A DNA stretch of 64,000 nt from Ampullimonas aquatilis (GCF_049675895.1 NZ_CP183834.1:2356001-2420000); one strand, 5' to 3'; shown: positions 9,595-18,351, numbered from the stretch's first letter. Notes: a model not told the origin generated them from the sequence alone. A program made the numbers and translations.

Positions 9595-10266
9595 ATGAAA
9601 AAACATCAACAAGCCGGTTTTACATTAGTTGAAATTGCGATTGTATTGGTGATTATTGGCCTATTGCTGGGCGGTGTTCTTAAAGGCCAGGAAATGATTT
9701 CCAGCGCTAAAGTCAAAGCACTGGCCAATGAAATCCGTGCTGTCAGTGCCGCCTACTACGGATATCAAGACCGGTTCCGCTCCATTCCAGGCGATGATGT
9801 ACTTGCTGCGACGACTGCTCACCTCGGCGCAACAGTCAACGGTGCCACAATTGTGACACCAACCGCAGCCAACGCCGGCAACGGTCGAATCAATACCGGC
9901 ACCTGGGTTGGCACCGCTGCGGGTGTTGCGACCGCTGGTAACGAATCATCGGTCTTCTGGAACCACGCCAGAGCAGGTGGTTTCCTGACTGGGGATGCTG
10001 GTGTGGGTAGTGCCAGTAACTCGGTGGGTGGAAAGCTGGGCATTACTTCCAATACTGTTATCAGCACGATTACAGCCAGTACGGTTTTCGTCTGTAGCGG
10101 TGCCCTGGACAATAAAATTGCGGCACAACTGGACAGCACCATGGATGATGGCCTCTCCAATACTGGCGGTGTACAGGCGGTTGTTGGTGCGGCAGTAACC
10201 GCCTCAACACCTGCTGCCGCCGCGTATACCATCAATAATATTTATACCATTTGCACTGGTATCTAG
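9595..10266 (+). CDS. type IV major pilin-like protein
   Basis: Prepilin of 223 residues with a short leader, the cleavage site Gly8-Phe9 and Glu at +5 (GFTLVEIAIVLVIIGLLLGG). The mature part is rich in Ala, Gly, Thr and Asn. It has two Cys residues near the C-terminus (VFVCSG and TICTGI), matching the disulfide loop of type IV pilins. AAGGGA lies 6-8 bases before the ATG. A 128-base gap separates it from the preceding gene and a strong hairpin follows it, so it may have its own promoter and be the abundant shaft subunit. Confidence 0.82.
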   Translation: MKKHQQAGFTLVEIAIVLVIIGLLLGGVLKGQEMISSAKVKALANEIRAVSAAYYGYQDRFRSIPGDDVLAATTAHLGATVNGATIVTPTAANAGNGRINTGTWVGTAAGVATAGNESSVFWNHARAGGFLTGDAGVGSASNSVGGKLGITSNTVISTITASTVFVCSGALDNKIAAQLDSTMDDGLSNTGGVQAVVGAAVTASTPAAAAYTINNIYTICTGI

Positions 10267-10272
10267 TCACTC

Positions 10273-10312
10273 ATAAGTAATTCAGGCGCATCAGTGCGCC
10301 TGAATTACTTAT
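10273..10312 (+). terminator. 18-bp perfect inverted repeat after the pilin gene
   Basis: Two perfectly complementary 18-base arms (10273-10290 and 10295-10312) flank a 4-base loop, 6 bases after the pilin stop codon. The stem is GC-rich near the loop. No long T run follows, so it may act more as an mRNA 3' stabiliser than as a strong intrinsic terminator. Confidence 0.7.
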
Positions 10313-10592
10313 GTACTTTGCCTCACTTGTCAGTTATTGCACTATTTGCCACACCAATCTGTGGTTTGTCACGCATGCCTCGGGTCTGAAAGTCAAAACT
10401 GGGTTTCCAGCCTATTTGGTAATCGCGGCTTATATGTCTGCGTTATTCGTGTTTTGGGTAGGGATGGTCTATACGGTATCGCATCTGTCTGAACAGGCTG
10501 GCATTGTGTTTACCCTAGCGCTATTTCTTTGCTTGGCGCTGCTACTGTGTTTCAACGCAACCGATCACGCCGAAAAGGAATCTAAGGATTAG
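10311..10592 (+). CDS. small membrane protein, hypothetical
   Basis: A 93-residue open frame with two hydrophobic segments (about residues 32-57 and 65-82) and a charged tail (DHAEKESKD). Its first ATG lies inside the right arm of the hairpin that follows the pilin gene and has no ribosome site, so the true start may be the ATG at residue 42 or the gene may be spurious. I do not recognise the family. Confidence 0.35.
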   Translation: MYFASLVSYCTICHTNLWFVTHASGLKVKTGFPAYLVIAAYMSALFVFWVGMVYTVSHLSEQAGIVFTLALFLCLALLLCFNATDHAEKESKD

Positions 10593-10870
10593 ATTTAATC
10601 GATCGTTATTTGCGCCTGATAGGTAATGGTGGATGTGGATCAGCTCCCAAATTCAGCCAGAGTCGTCTCAACAAAAGTACCTTGGAAATTGATTCTGTAA
10701 ACAGCTCAATCTCTTGCTTTCTGTAAATCTTGATTTGAAGATAACCAGTCTATATAGGGATCGACATGGTAATTCTCAGATCTAGCTGTACGGTCAGGTG
10801 AGAACGGATAGACCATAGGGTAATAGTTTCATCAATAAGACCCGACAGTCAAAAGTGTGAGATATTGGCA

Positions 10871-10906
10871 AAGTAATAAAGCGACAGCGACGCGCATCGC
10901 GGTCGC
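10871..10906 (-). terminator. terminator of the VPLPA-CTERM gene
   Basis: Read leftwards, arms GCGAC and GTCGC with an inner GCGA/TCGC pair form a GC-rich hairpin (10881-10906) followed by TTTATTACTTT. It lies 13 bases beyond the stop codon of the leftward gene at 10919. The rest of 10593-10870 holds nothing I recognise. Confidence 0.7.
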
Positions 10907-10918
10907 CTTACTTCCTAC

Positions 10919-11623
10919 CTAGGCTGTACGTTTCTTTCTACCCAGTACGCCTAAACCGCTCAATCCACCCAGCATCAACCAGGCAGCCGCTGGCAAGGGA
11001 ACCGGACTGGCATTACTCAGTACTGCAAAACCCCCTGAAGTGGCCGTACCCACATTGGTATAACCAAGACAAGCTGTATAACTGGCGTTCGATCCACCAC
11101 ACTGCCATAACTGACCACTCGCACCTTGCACATTGTCGCGCCAACCGGCTTGGGTAGTGGGTGTTCCTGGCGATAACCGCATGAAATAGGTATTGCCTGT
11201 AGTCAAGATCACGCCCGAGATATTGCTGATGCTGTGAAACAAGGCCGCGCTGGTTGGGACATTCCATGCACCTAGTTGCGCCGTCGGTGTTAGCTTGCCG
11301 CAACTACTCGAATAGCTACCTGTGCCACAACCTGTTGCCGCAGACCACAGGCTGGCGACCACATTACCGCTGGTGATGGATAGACCTAGATCAATCTCTG
11401 AAACGCTACCAGTCGATGTCGCCACAAATGAATAAGCCGGATCGTTACCCCCGGCAAAATTCGATGTGCCGTAAACTGTGCGCCCTTGTGATCCGAGGCT
11501 ATCGGACGCGGTGTAATTGCTGTAAATGACACTCGCATTGGCGACGCTAGTGCCAACACAGGCTGTCAATAACACGGCACAAAAGGCGAGCGCTTGGCTC
11601 GCTTTAAATAAGCTGATTTTCAT
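10919..11623 (-). CDS. VPLPA-CTERM sorted surface protein
   Basis: Exported protein of 234 residues. It begins with a signal peptide (MKISLFKASQALAFCAVLLT) and ends with the motif VPLPAAAW, a hydrophobic helix and the basic tail GRKKR, which is the VPLPA/PEP-CTERM sorting signal handled by an exosortase. The middle is a Ser/Thr/Gly-rich, probably beta-sandwich domain with paired Cys. The ATG at 11623 is preceded by AGGGA; an upstream extension of the frame lacks support. Such proteins are cell-surface or matrix proteins. No exosortase gene is visible in the window. Confidence 0.85.
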   Translation of the reverse strand: MKISLFKASQALAFCAVLLTACVGTSVANASVIYSNYTASDSLGSQGRTVYGTSNFAGGNDPAYSFVATSTGSVSEIDLGLSITSGNVVASLWSAATGCGTGSYSSSCGKLTPTAQLGAWNVPTSAALFHSISNISGVILTTGNTYFMRLSPGTPTTQAGWRDNVQGASGQLWQCGGSNASYTACLGYTNVGTATSGGFAVLSNASPVPLPAAAWLMLGGLSGLGVLGRKKRTA

Positions 11624-12106
11624 ATTAATTCCCTGAGTAAAGTGGTGTGAACAAGCGCAAGCCTTGACGGCTGCTGCTGACTCTAGCGGAACTGTGTGAC
11701 AAAAAGCCCCTCGCAATACAGGCTTAAAATAGTCCGAATAGGGTGGCCCAGATGGTCGAATCAACCTGTAAGGTGACGACAGCAAAACCCGTTGCCGGTT
11801 ATCAGTTTGCAATAATCTGGAAAAGCTGGAAGGCACTGCACTTTGCGCTATAAAGCCGGTGCCAGGCTGAAGTGAACCCCTTCACGGCCTGGGATCAGGC
11901 CCCAGTTTTAACCAAAACCGCACCAGCAACAGAACCCTTGTCAGTGGGCCGGTAAATTGACAATCGCGGGCTTTTTGCAAGTCCAGGTCGCTCGGCGGCT
12001 TGCTACTCGGAGAGGAAGGCATGATTTCAAGGGATAGTCGAAAACCCGCAAGCATAGCGGAGCTGCGTGTCAAAATGGTGAAGCCCTTTGCCAAGTTGAG
12101 TTTGTA
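11624..12106. other. gene-less stretch
   Basis: GC-rich sequence between the VPLPA-CTERM gene and the first copy of the duplicated module. Frames open through it on both strands, but none has a plausible ribosome site, recognisable motif or likely composition. I see no feature in it. Confidence 0.4.
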
Positions 12107-12208
12107 TAAGGCTAGTCCAAACATACTATTGTTCAATTTCCATCGACATATTAAGGTGAAGGCTGCACACCAAGCTCACCTCAGTAACAGTAGATAAATA
12201 GATTGCCT

Positions 12209-12853
12209 ATGCGTAGAAATAAAGTCCTGCTTTTGTTGATGTTTGTAAGCTTCTTGCTTTTTTCGTCATTGGCTTACGCCACAGTAGAGGAGATTGAGCC
12301 AGATGTTGAGATAAAAGCCTGTTTGCCTATTAATCAGGAAACGCTCTCCCTATTACCTGATGGGGAAACCATATTGACTAATTTCATAAGTTTACTGACT
12401 CAATTTAAGAACTCATTTACCAGTATCCGTGTAACTGCCTGGAGAGGAAAATCAAACCTCGAGCAAGAAACTACATGGCACACATTTTCCATTCTAGAAA
12501 ACGGTGAGAAAGATCACGTCCGTGATTCTCATAGCTGGGTAAGCCTAAGCCAAGGACAAGAAGTCGAGCCTATGCCAGAAATTCCTGCCGACTTTTCGGA
12601 TCAGGTTCAAGACGACGTAGTGATTGTGCGTAACTTAATTGGAGAGCAACTCTTCAACGTGCAATGGATCGACGTGGCGTTTTATAAGTGGTTAAAATTT
12701 CCAACGTGCCCAGTTCATATCAGGGCCTCACTACATACTCGTGAAAAGGGCGAGTTGTGCGATCGAAACTCTCGTCAATGTCATTTTGTTTGTGATGTTG
12801 AAGAATGTCGGAGAGATAGAAGCCCTATCTCGATTTGGAGTCAGATGCAATGA
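12209..12853 (+). CDS. secreted Cys-containing protein, intact copy of duplicated gene
   Basis: Exported protein of 214 residues with a clear signal peptide (NKVLLLLMFVSFLLFSSLAYA). The mature part has Cys residues in IKACLPIN and in the C-terminal cluster CDRNSRQCHFVCDVEEC, suggesting disulfides. The ATG at 12209 matches the start of the second copy at 39562; the in-frame TTG two codons earlier is less likely. It converges on the 99-residue gene at 12894. I do not recognise a family. The leader upstream is shared with the second copy, so a conserved promoter is likely there. Confidence 0.65.
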   Translation: MRRNKVLLLLMFVSFLLFSSLAYATVEEIEPDVEIKACLPINQETLSLLPDGETILTNFISLLTQFKNSFTSIRVTAWRGKSNLEQETTWHTFSILENGEKDHVRDSHSWVSLSQGQEVEPMPEIPADFSDQVQDDVVIVRNLIGEQLFNVQWIDVAFYKWLKFPTCPVHIRASLHTREKGELCDRNSRQCHFVCDVEECRRDRSPISIWSQMQ

Positions 12854-12893
12854 CTCTAGGCATGCGCCATTTACCCGAAATAAGTGCTAACTC

Positions 12894-13193
12894 TTAGATA
12901 GTAACGGCTTGGCTGTAGCGATACCAATCATCCATATCGATTTCAGGATCAGCATAAAAATAGTGGATCAGGGAGAGAAAAAGCCCTTTTGCTTTGACAG
13001 AGGCAAGCAGCAAGGTAGAGGATGCGCGCCCACACTTGATCAACCATTCATGCCTACCGGCGAACACTTTGCAATCGAAAATGCCTTTTTGTGCGCCGTC
13101 CTGCACCGCTTTATAGAGAGAATAAACTTCATCAGGAGTTTTGGGTGCTGCTTCTTTGAAAAGCCATTCTTCCATATCAGTCATGGTGGTCAT
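12894..13193 (-). CDS. conserved 99-residue protein, copy 1
   Basis: Small soluble protein with no signal peptide. The start at 13193 is supported by AAGGGG about 9 bases upstream. Motifs shared with copy 2 (40230-40526) include TDMEEWLF, IFDCKVFAG, LIKCGRA and the acidic tail DPEIDMDDWYRYSQA. By eye the two copies are about 90 percent identical with one single-residue indel, far closer than their convergent partners. Conservation argues for a real, selected gene. Function is unknown. Confidence 0.7.
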   Translation of the reverse strand: MTTMTDMEEWLFKEAAPKTPDEVYSLYKAVQDGAQKGIFDCKVFAGRHEWLIKCGRASSTLLLASVKAKGLFLSLIHYFYADPEIDMDDWYRYSQAVTI

Positions 13194-13281
13194 GATCAAA
13201 CCCCTTCAACTATGCAGAGCAGTCAGTATAGTAAAAATTTGCGCCGAATTAATGGGATTTAGATCGAAGGAAGAAATACAT

Positions 13282-13596
13282 TCAGGGCGGATTCTTAACA
13301 AACGTTAGCATCAGCGCTATTCCGGGAGTCGTCAACAAGACGGATGCTACGAAGATTAATAACACCCAGCGAAGCTGAAGATATTTGCTTTTGAAAACCC
13401 TATAGGTGCAGAGAAATACACTCATAGTGGATAGAGCGCCTAGCGTCGACCAGATTAAGACATCACTACCCCAACCCGTTAGCGCAGCACCGATGAAAGT
13501 AAACGCACTCAGCAACGCACATAAGGCGACGGGGGCAAGTGCCAGGATGGCAACAATGCGAAGGGTCTTGCTAATCAGACGAAAATATTGCTGCAT
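13282..13596 (-). CDS. small membrane protein, hypothetical
   Basis: A 104-residue protein with about three hydrophobic segments (roughly residues 11-40, 46-64 and 76-98). The start is uncertain: ATG at 13596 or an in-frame GTG at 13608, neither with a strong ribosome site. No family is recognised. It lies 90 bases beyond the first duplicated module and faces away from the next gene. Confidence 0.45.
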   Translation of the reverse strand: MQQYFRLISKTLRIVAILALAPVALCALLSAFTFIGAALTGWGSDVLIWSTLGALSTMSVFLCTYRVFKSKYLQLRWVLLIFVASVLLTTPGIALMLTFVKNPP

Positions 13597-13785
13597 AAAA
13601 TGGCACACGAGAAATGAACTACCTTTGAGAAATCAGTTTGATCCACGCCTTCAGCGATGATGCCTTCGAAGTAGATATATATTGTCATCAAACCTGCCGC
13701 CGAATGGCGCGCCAAACTTGCAGCACTTAGCTTTTTACCCACCATCACTGAAGTGTTTAATTGCCCACTTGGTGTCCTGGGCTTA

Positions 13786-14259
13786 ATGCGAGTCAAAGCC
13801 ATATTAGGGCGATCAAATCTAACGACTGCCAAAGAAGCGTATTGGCGAGATCAACTCATCCATCATTTATCCAATATTGAGTTTTGGATTCCAGTCAACT
13901 TGACAGCTTATGTGATTTTTAAGCGCCTACTAGACCAAGACATCGTTTCAAAAAAGCAGTTACGCCGACTACTCGCTGCTTCGACAGTCTCATCGCAGAA
14001 AAATGGCCATATCGAAATTGGACATCACTGGTTTACTAAGTCGTTAATCATATTGGCGATGCTCGCATTCATCACAACAAGTGGCTATTTTTTCTATTTT
14101 GTCGTAGCGGCTCATTCGGCAGAGCCTGTCCACACTATAATTTTGTCTATATTTTTTATGTTGCTTTACTTCATACCTTGCGGATGGGGGCTCTGGTTTT
14201 TAGGACCATTTAGTTGGCGTGCTAGTCTAAAACTCAATGAGATCCTTATGATTTCATAA
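13786..14259 (+). CDS. two-helix membrane protein, hypothetical
   Basis: A 157-residue protein: a soluble N-terminal half (YWRDQLIHHLSNIEFWIPV) and two membrane helices in the C-terminal half (about residues 85-108 and 116-140). The ATG at 13786 is preferred; a GTG at 13753 would add 11 residues. No ribosome site is obvious for either. The family is not recognised. Confidence 0.45.
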   Translation: MRVKAILGRSNLTTAKEAYWRDQLIHHLSNIEFWIPVNLTAYVIFKRLLDQDIVSKKQLRRLLAASTVSSQKNGHIEIGHHWFTKSLIILAMLAFITTSGYFFYFVVAAHSAEPVHTIILSIFFMLLYFIPCGWGLWFLGPFSWRASLKLNEILMIS

Positions 14260-14384
14260 CTGACCATTAAATATTAAGCATAGGGCAGCTTCCTGCATTG
14301 TATTCGATTACTCAATCCAAGCGCACGTGTTTACTCATTCCTTAAAAAGCAGTGGTCTACGCGTTAAATGCTGAAAATTACAAG

Positions 14385-14688
14385 GTTAATCAGAATACTT
14401 TGCTAAGCAATTGAGGAATGTGGATAAGGCGATCTCGGATGAAGGGGAATTACCGTTCTCGGAATCAGACAGTGGATTGCTGTTTGATTTGCCTTTCAAT
14501 TTGTATGAATGAACTAGTGTAAAGTTGACTACAATTTTAAATTATTCCGAATGGGCCGATGCGTTTGGCGATGTAAATATAACAATGGTGTTGCAGAAAC
14601 AGAAGACTCATCACTGTCATATCATGAAAACAGAGAATTTTATCGAGCACTTTAAGCATTCACAGGCATTCAACCAAAAAGAGAAATG
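14385..14688 (+). pseudogene. istB: istB 3' remnant (IS21 family helper ATPase)
   Basis: Two adjoining open frames together match the C-terminal third of IstB. The first reads ELPFSESDSGLLFDLPFNLYE and is stopped by TGA at 14510-14512; the next, in the same phase, reads TTILNYSEWADAFGDVNIT and then THHCHIMKTENF to a stop at 14688. These correspond to the IstB patterns YLPFxxxxxxLLFxLxxxxYE, TSNxxFxEWxxxFGD and THHCHIxETGN. The 5' two-thirds of the gene and the transposase are missing, so this is a dead insertion sequence scar. Confidence 0.75.
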
Positions 14689-15070
14689 ATCCAACAAAAA
14701 TATTTATAAGTTATCAATGATAGACAAGAAAACTATCTAAATTAGTAGTTCAATATTTAATGCATGACTAGCTCTCTTAATCTGGCAAATCAACTGTCTC
14801 ATAACACTTACAAATCCACGATTTTCTTTGGTTTTTTGAATAAATAACAGGTAATCCGGATTTTTGACCGTATTTAGCTGCAACACCCAACTAATCAACT
14901 CAGACTAATTTCTTATAGCTTTTCATCGATTAGCTTGTTTATTCCTATATTTGCTTAATTTTAGCTATTCCCTACTTAATTATGGACTTTGATTGCATCT
15001 TCTAAAAGAAATCAAAGTAGTCGATGAAATTTTCATGAAAATGAATTATGCGAATAATTAATTTATATTA
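14689..15070. other. AT-rich gene-less stretch
   Basis: About 380 bases of AT-rich sequence between the istB remnant and the CoA-transferase genes. Stops are frequent in all frames and I find no RNA gene, hairpin terminator or repeat. Confidence 0.4.
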
Positions 15071-15700
15071 TTAAAATTTCAATGCGGCTCCGGTTTTCCG
15101 GGTCAATTCTTCCTGAGTCACATCCGGTGCCAACTCCAGCACCGTCAAACCATCTGGTGTGACTTCAATCACCGCCAAGTCGGTAATGATCAGATTGACC
15201 ACGCCCAGCCCTGTCAAAGGCAAATCACACTCTTTAAGAATTTTATGGACATCACCCTTGGCAACATGCTCCATGAGTACGACGACACGTTTGACGCCTG
15301 CCACCAGATCCATCGCGCCGCCCATGCCCTTGATCATTTTGCCTGGAATCATCCAGTTGGCCAGATCACCTTTTTCACTGACCTGCATCGCCCCCAAAAT
15401 CGCCAGACTGATGTGACCACCGCGAATCATGCCAAATGAGTCGGCACTGCTAAAAATACTGGAGCCTTTTAAGGTCGTCACCGTCTGCTTGCCCGCGTTG
15501 ATCAGATCGGCATCAATCTCATCTTCAGTTGGAAACGGGCCAATTCCCAGCAGACCATTTTCTGATTGCAGCCAGACTTCCATATGATCGGGTACGTGAT
15601 TGGCAACCAAGGTTGGCAAACCAATCCCCAGGTTGACGTAAAAACCATCCTGCAATTCTTTGGCAGCCCTTGCTGCCATTTCATCTCTTGTCCAAGCCAT
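15071..15700 (-). CDS. scoB: 3-oxoacid CoA-transferase subunit B
   Basis: Beta subunit of a class I CoA-transferase, 209 residues. It carries the catalytic Glu in SENGLLGIG and the motif NLGIGLPTLVANH near the N-terminus, and ends with a Leu/Glu-rich segment as in ScoB/AtoA/PcaJ. With the subunit A gene 67 bases upstream it would move CoA from succinyl-CoA or another acyl-CoA to a 3-oxoacid. Sequence alone does not separate acetoacetate from 3-oxoadipate as substrate. The nearby aromatic-ring cleavage genes make a 3-oxoacid product plausible. Confidence 0.88.
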   Translation of the reverse strand: MAWTRDEMAARAAKELQDGFYVNLGIGLPTLVANHVPDHMEVWLQSENGLLGIGPFPTEDEIDADLINAGKQTVTTLKGSSIFSSADSFGMIRGGHISLAILGAMQVSEKGDLANWMIPGKMIKGMGGAMDLVAGVKRVVVLMEHVAKGDVHKILKECDLPLTGLGVVNLIITDLAVIEVTPDGLTVLELAPDVTQEELTRKTGAALKF

Positions 15701-15767
15701 GCTTCATCCTTCTTGAATTCGGTTCAGAAAAACTTTCTTGAAACGCTTTTTAGTCGCACCAGCCGCT

Positions 15768-16472
15768 TTATTTGGAAGGCGTGATGGTGCGTTGTTCAAT
15801 GCGTTTTTCCGGGGTGGCATTGACCACAATGCGCTGAACAAAAATACCCGGCGTATGAATTTCATCAGGTGCCAGCTCGCCGTTCTCGACCAGAATTTCA
15901 ACTTCGGCAACAGTCATCTTGCCAGCAGTGGCGACATTGGGGTTGAAATTACGTGCGGTCTTGCGGTACACCAGATTACCGGCACGATCGGCCTTATAGG
16001 CCTTGACCAAAGCCACATCGGCTGTCAACGCTCGCTCCATCACATAAGTCTGGCCGTCAAACTCGCGCAATTCCTTGCCCTCGGCAACGATGGTGCCCAC
16101 GCCAGTCTTGGTAAAAAAGGCGGGAATGCCGGCACCACCGGCACGCAGCTTTTCTGCCAGTGTGCCTTGGGGTGTAAATTCCAGCGCCAGTTCTCCAGAC
16201 AGGTATTGGCGTTCAAATTCCTTGTTTTCACCGACATAGCTGGAAATCATTTTTTTGATTTGACGCGTCGTCAGTAATTTACCCAGGCCAAAGCCATCGA
16301 CGCCAGCATTGTTGCTGATGCAAGTTAAATCCTTGACACCCAGATCACGAACTGCGTCGATCAATGCCTCAGGTATGCCACACAAACCAAAGCCGCCTAC
16401 AGCCAAGGTTTGCCCATCTTTTAAAATATCTGCCAATGCCGCCTGGGCACTGCCATACAGCTTGTTTGCCAT
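15768..16472 (-). CDS. scoA: 3-oxoacid CoA-transferase subunit A
   Basis: Alpha subunit of the same enzyme, 234 residues, starting MANKLYGSAQAAL and containing the glycine-rich CoA-binding motif GGFGLCGIPEAL and the conserved SNNAGVDGFGLGKLL. It lies upstream of scoB on the same strand, the usual order. Codon use resembles the core genes of the window more than the AT-rich island to its right. Confidence 0.9.
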   Translation of the reverse strand: MANKLYGSAQAALADILKDGQTLAVGGFGLCGIPEALIDAVRDLGVKDLTCISNNAGVDGFGLGKLLTTRQIKKMISSYVGENKEFERQYLSGELALEFTPQGTLAEKLRAGGAGIPAFFTKTGVGTIVAEGKELREFDGQTYVMERALTADVALVKAYKADRAGNLVYRKTARNFNPNVATAGKMTVAEVEILVENGELAPDEIHTPGIFVQRIVVNATPEKRIEQRTITPSK

Positions 16473-16612
16473 GCCGATCCTCTCGTTGGATTGAATAATG
16501 CCCGATCATTTTCAGTCAGGATCAATTGCGCAAGAAATAATTTAATTAAAAAAATTATTTATCAGGGATATCCAGATTTCACAACAATGTGTTATTTACA
16601 CGCTAACATAGT

Positions 16613-16888
16613 TTAAGGATTAATTGCATCTTTAAGATTCTTAATAGGGTTAAAAACAGCTACTCGACGAGCAGTTATAAGCATCTTATCTCCCGTTGCC
16701 GGATTTCGACCTATTCTTTCTTTTCGCAATCTAGCACTCAATTTACCAATGCCTGGTAGGCAAATTTCATCGCCTGCAAGCAATGCTTTTTGTGCTTCCA
16801 ATCCAAGTTCTTTAAGGAAAAGATTAATCTCTTTCATGTTTAAATCAGTTCGCCTAGCTAATCTTTTAATAAGTTCTGTCTGTGTCAT
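16613..16888 (-). CDS. HU/IHF-family DNA-binding protein, copy 1
   Basis: Histone-like protein of 91 residues. The dimerisation helices occupy residues 1-40 and the DNA-clamping arm carries GRNPATG at about 60-66, with IGRNPATGD the diagnostic HU/IHF signature. It is about two-thirds identical by eye to the HU-like gene at 37876-38151, which points the opposite way across the catabolic island. It probably bends DNA; divergence from housekeeping HU suggests an island-borne paralogue. Confidence 0.88.
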   Translation of the reverse strand: MTQTELIKRLARRTDLNMKEINLFLKELGLEAQKALLAGDEICLPGIGKLSARLRKERIGRNPATGDKMLITARRVAVFNPIKNLKDAINP

Positions 16889-16930
16889 ACATTTATTCCA
16901 AAAATTAATAAAGTGCGTATAAAAATCTAA

Positions 16931-17914
16931 TTAGCCACCAGTCATTGACATGTAACGTAGGACTTGAGGGACTTCCATTTGGCTGGAGAAATCATGACTA
17001 TGTGGTTTAATGCCCATACATTCAACAATAACTTTGCGTATATCTTCGTCATTTCCTCCATTCCGCATAATTGAAAGCAAAGATATTGAGTCGTTGTGAC
17101 CTAGGCACGGATACAAATCTCCCTTAGCAGTAATCCGGATGCGGTTACATGAATTGCAGAAATTGTTACTATGTGGCGAAATAAAACCAATACGCGTCTT
17201 CATGCCTGGAATTCGCCAATATTTCGCAGGTCCACCTGATGACTCTAACGTTGGAAGCAAATCGAAAGATTTTGAAATTATCGTTCGTGCCTCATCAGAC
17301 GAGATAAAAGTCCCCTTACGATTAGCTAACTCTCCTAGTGGCATTTGCTCAATGAAAGAAATATCTAGTTCGTTTTTCAAAGAAAAATTCACAAGATTAA
17401 CGAACTCGTCGTCATTAATACCTCGCAACATTACTGTATTTATTTTTGTATAGTTGAAACCTGCTGCTTTAACAGCTTCGATTCCTTTCATGACTTTACC
17501 TAAATCACCTATCCGGGTAATTTTTCTAAATCGATCCGATATTAAAGAGTCAAGGCTAATGTTAATTCGTTCGACACCGGCATAACGAAGTGGCTTTGCA
17601 AATTGCTCTAGTTTTGAACCGTTAGTGGTGAGAACTATTGAATCAAGGCGACTCAACCGACTAAGTTGCTCAATTAGCCACATAACATTCTGACGTACAA
17701 GTGGTTCTCCTCCGGTAATGCGCAATTTCTTAATCCCCAATTCAACGAAAATTCTAGCAATACGAAAACACTCATCTAGAGTCATAACGTCTTGCTTAGG
17801 AAGAAATTTTATATTTTCTGACATGCAGTAACTACAACGAAAATCACATCGATCAGTTATAGATAGACGAACATAATTTATTTTTCGTCCATATTTGTCG
17901 ATTAGCTCATTCAT
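16931..17914 (-). CDS. moaA: GTP 3',8-cyclase MoaA
   Basis: Radical SAM enzyme for the first step of molybdopterin synthesis (GTP to 3',8-cyclo-GTP). The 327-residue protein has the SAM cluster Cys23, Cys27, Cys30 (CDFRCSYC), the second cluster Cys253, Cys256, Cys270 and the C-terminal Gly-Gly required for activity. It sits in the AT-rich island beside an operon for a molybdenum hydroxylase, so it may be a dedicated cofactor gene. No other molybdopterin genes are in the window, so the rest must be elsewhere. Confidence 0.93.
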   Translation of the reverse strand: MNELIDKYGRKINYVRLSITDRCDFRCSYCMSENIKFLPKQDVMTLDECFRIARIFVELGIKKLRITGGEPLVRQNVMWLIEQLSRLSRLDSIVLTTNGSKLEQFAKPLRYAGVERINISLDSLISDRFRKITRIGDLGKVMKGIEAVKAAGFNYTKINTVMLRGINDDEFVNLVNFSLKNELDISFIEQMPLGELANRKGTFISSDEARTIISKSFDLLPTLESSGGPAKYWRIPGMKTRIGFISPHSNNFCNSCNRIRITAKGDLYPCLGHNDSISLLSIMRNGGNDEDIRKVIVECMGIKPHSHDFSSQMEVPQVLRYMSMTGG

Positions 17915-17916
17915 TA

Positions 17917-18351
17917 TTATTCCGGGATACTAGATTTAGAAGCGACACATTTTGAATTTCTTTCCTCAAAAATATCGCGAGCGACTTTTAGCCCATTAAT
18001 TGCAGCAGGAAAACCAGCGTAGATAGTCATCTGGATCATAATCTCAACAATCTCCTCAATTTGACAACCGACATTGAGTCCTCCACGTATATGAATAGCT
18101 AGTTGATGAGGTGCAGTACCAAGCACAGTTAGTGCTGCAATACTTACAAGTTGCCTTTCTCTCAATGTTAAACCCTGGCGAGAATATATTTTGCCAAATG
18201 GAATATCGACGATTAAACGCGACATATCAGGCGCCACATCTGCAAACAGTGCATCAAAAGCAGCCTTAGCTGTTGGATCTAATGTATCAAGAATCTTTAA
18301 ACCTTGAATGTAACGAAAATTTTCGCCATGAACTTCATCCTCAATAGACAT
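17917..18351 (-). CDS. carboxymuconolactone decarboxylase-family protein
   Basis: A 144-residue AhpD/CMD-like protein with the pattern LTLRERQLVSIAALTVLG followed by HIRGGLNVGCQIEEIVEIMIQMTIYAGFPAA split by the usual helix breaks. The family includes 4-carboxymuconolactone decarboxylase of the protocatechuate route and peroxide-reducing AhpD. Only one Cys is in the catalytic region (no CxxC), so the decarboxylase-like branch is more likely. The ATG at 18351 is preferred over an upstream TTG. It ends 2 bases before moaA begins, so the two are co-transcribed. Confidence 0.75.
   Translation of the reverse strand: MSIEDEVHGENFRYIQGLKILDTLDPTAKAAFDALFADVAPDMSRLIVDIPFGKIYSRQGLTLRERQLVSIAALTVLGTAPHQLAIHIRGGLNVGCQIEEIVEIMIQMTIYAGFPAAINGLKVARDIFEERNSKCVASKSSIPE

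Larger units (their letters stand above)
12107..13242. repeat. duplicated module, copy 1
   Basis: About 1.1 kb that recurs in the same orientation at 39459-40577. Matching begins at AAGGCTAGTCC upstream of the rightward gene, covers the leader, the rightward secreted-protein gene and the convergent leftward gene, and fades about 50 bases after the latter's start. Copy 1 has both genes intact; in copy 2 the rightward gene is frameshifted. Confidence 0.85.

Noticed and set aside
9819..10235. Leftward 138-codon frame opposite the pilin gene
   Set aside because: It is a shadow of the Ala/Thr-rich pilin; no ribosome site and unlikely composition.
11624..11836. N-terminal extension of the VPLPA-CTERM protein
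   Set aside because: The added 71 residues precede a perfect signal peptide with its own ribosome site, so they are not translated as part of it.
11882..12136. Leftward 84-codon frame
   Set aside because: It has no ribosome site or motif and overlaps the conserved leader of the duplicated module.
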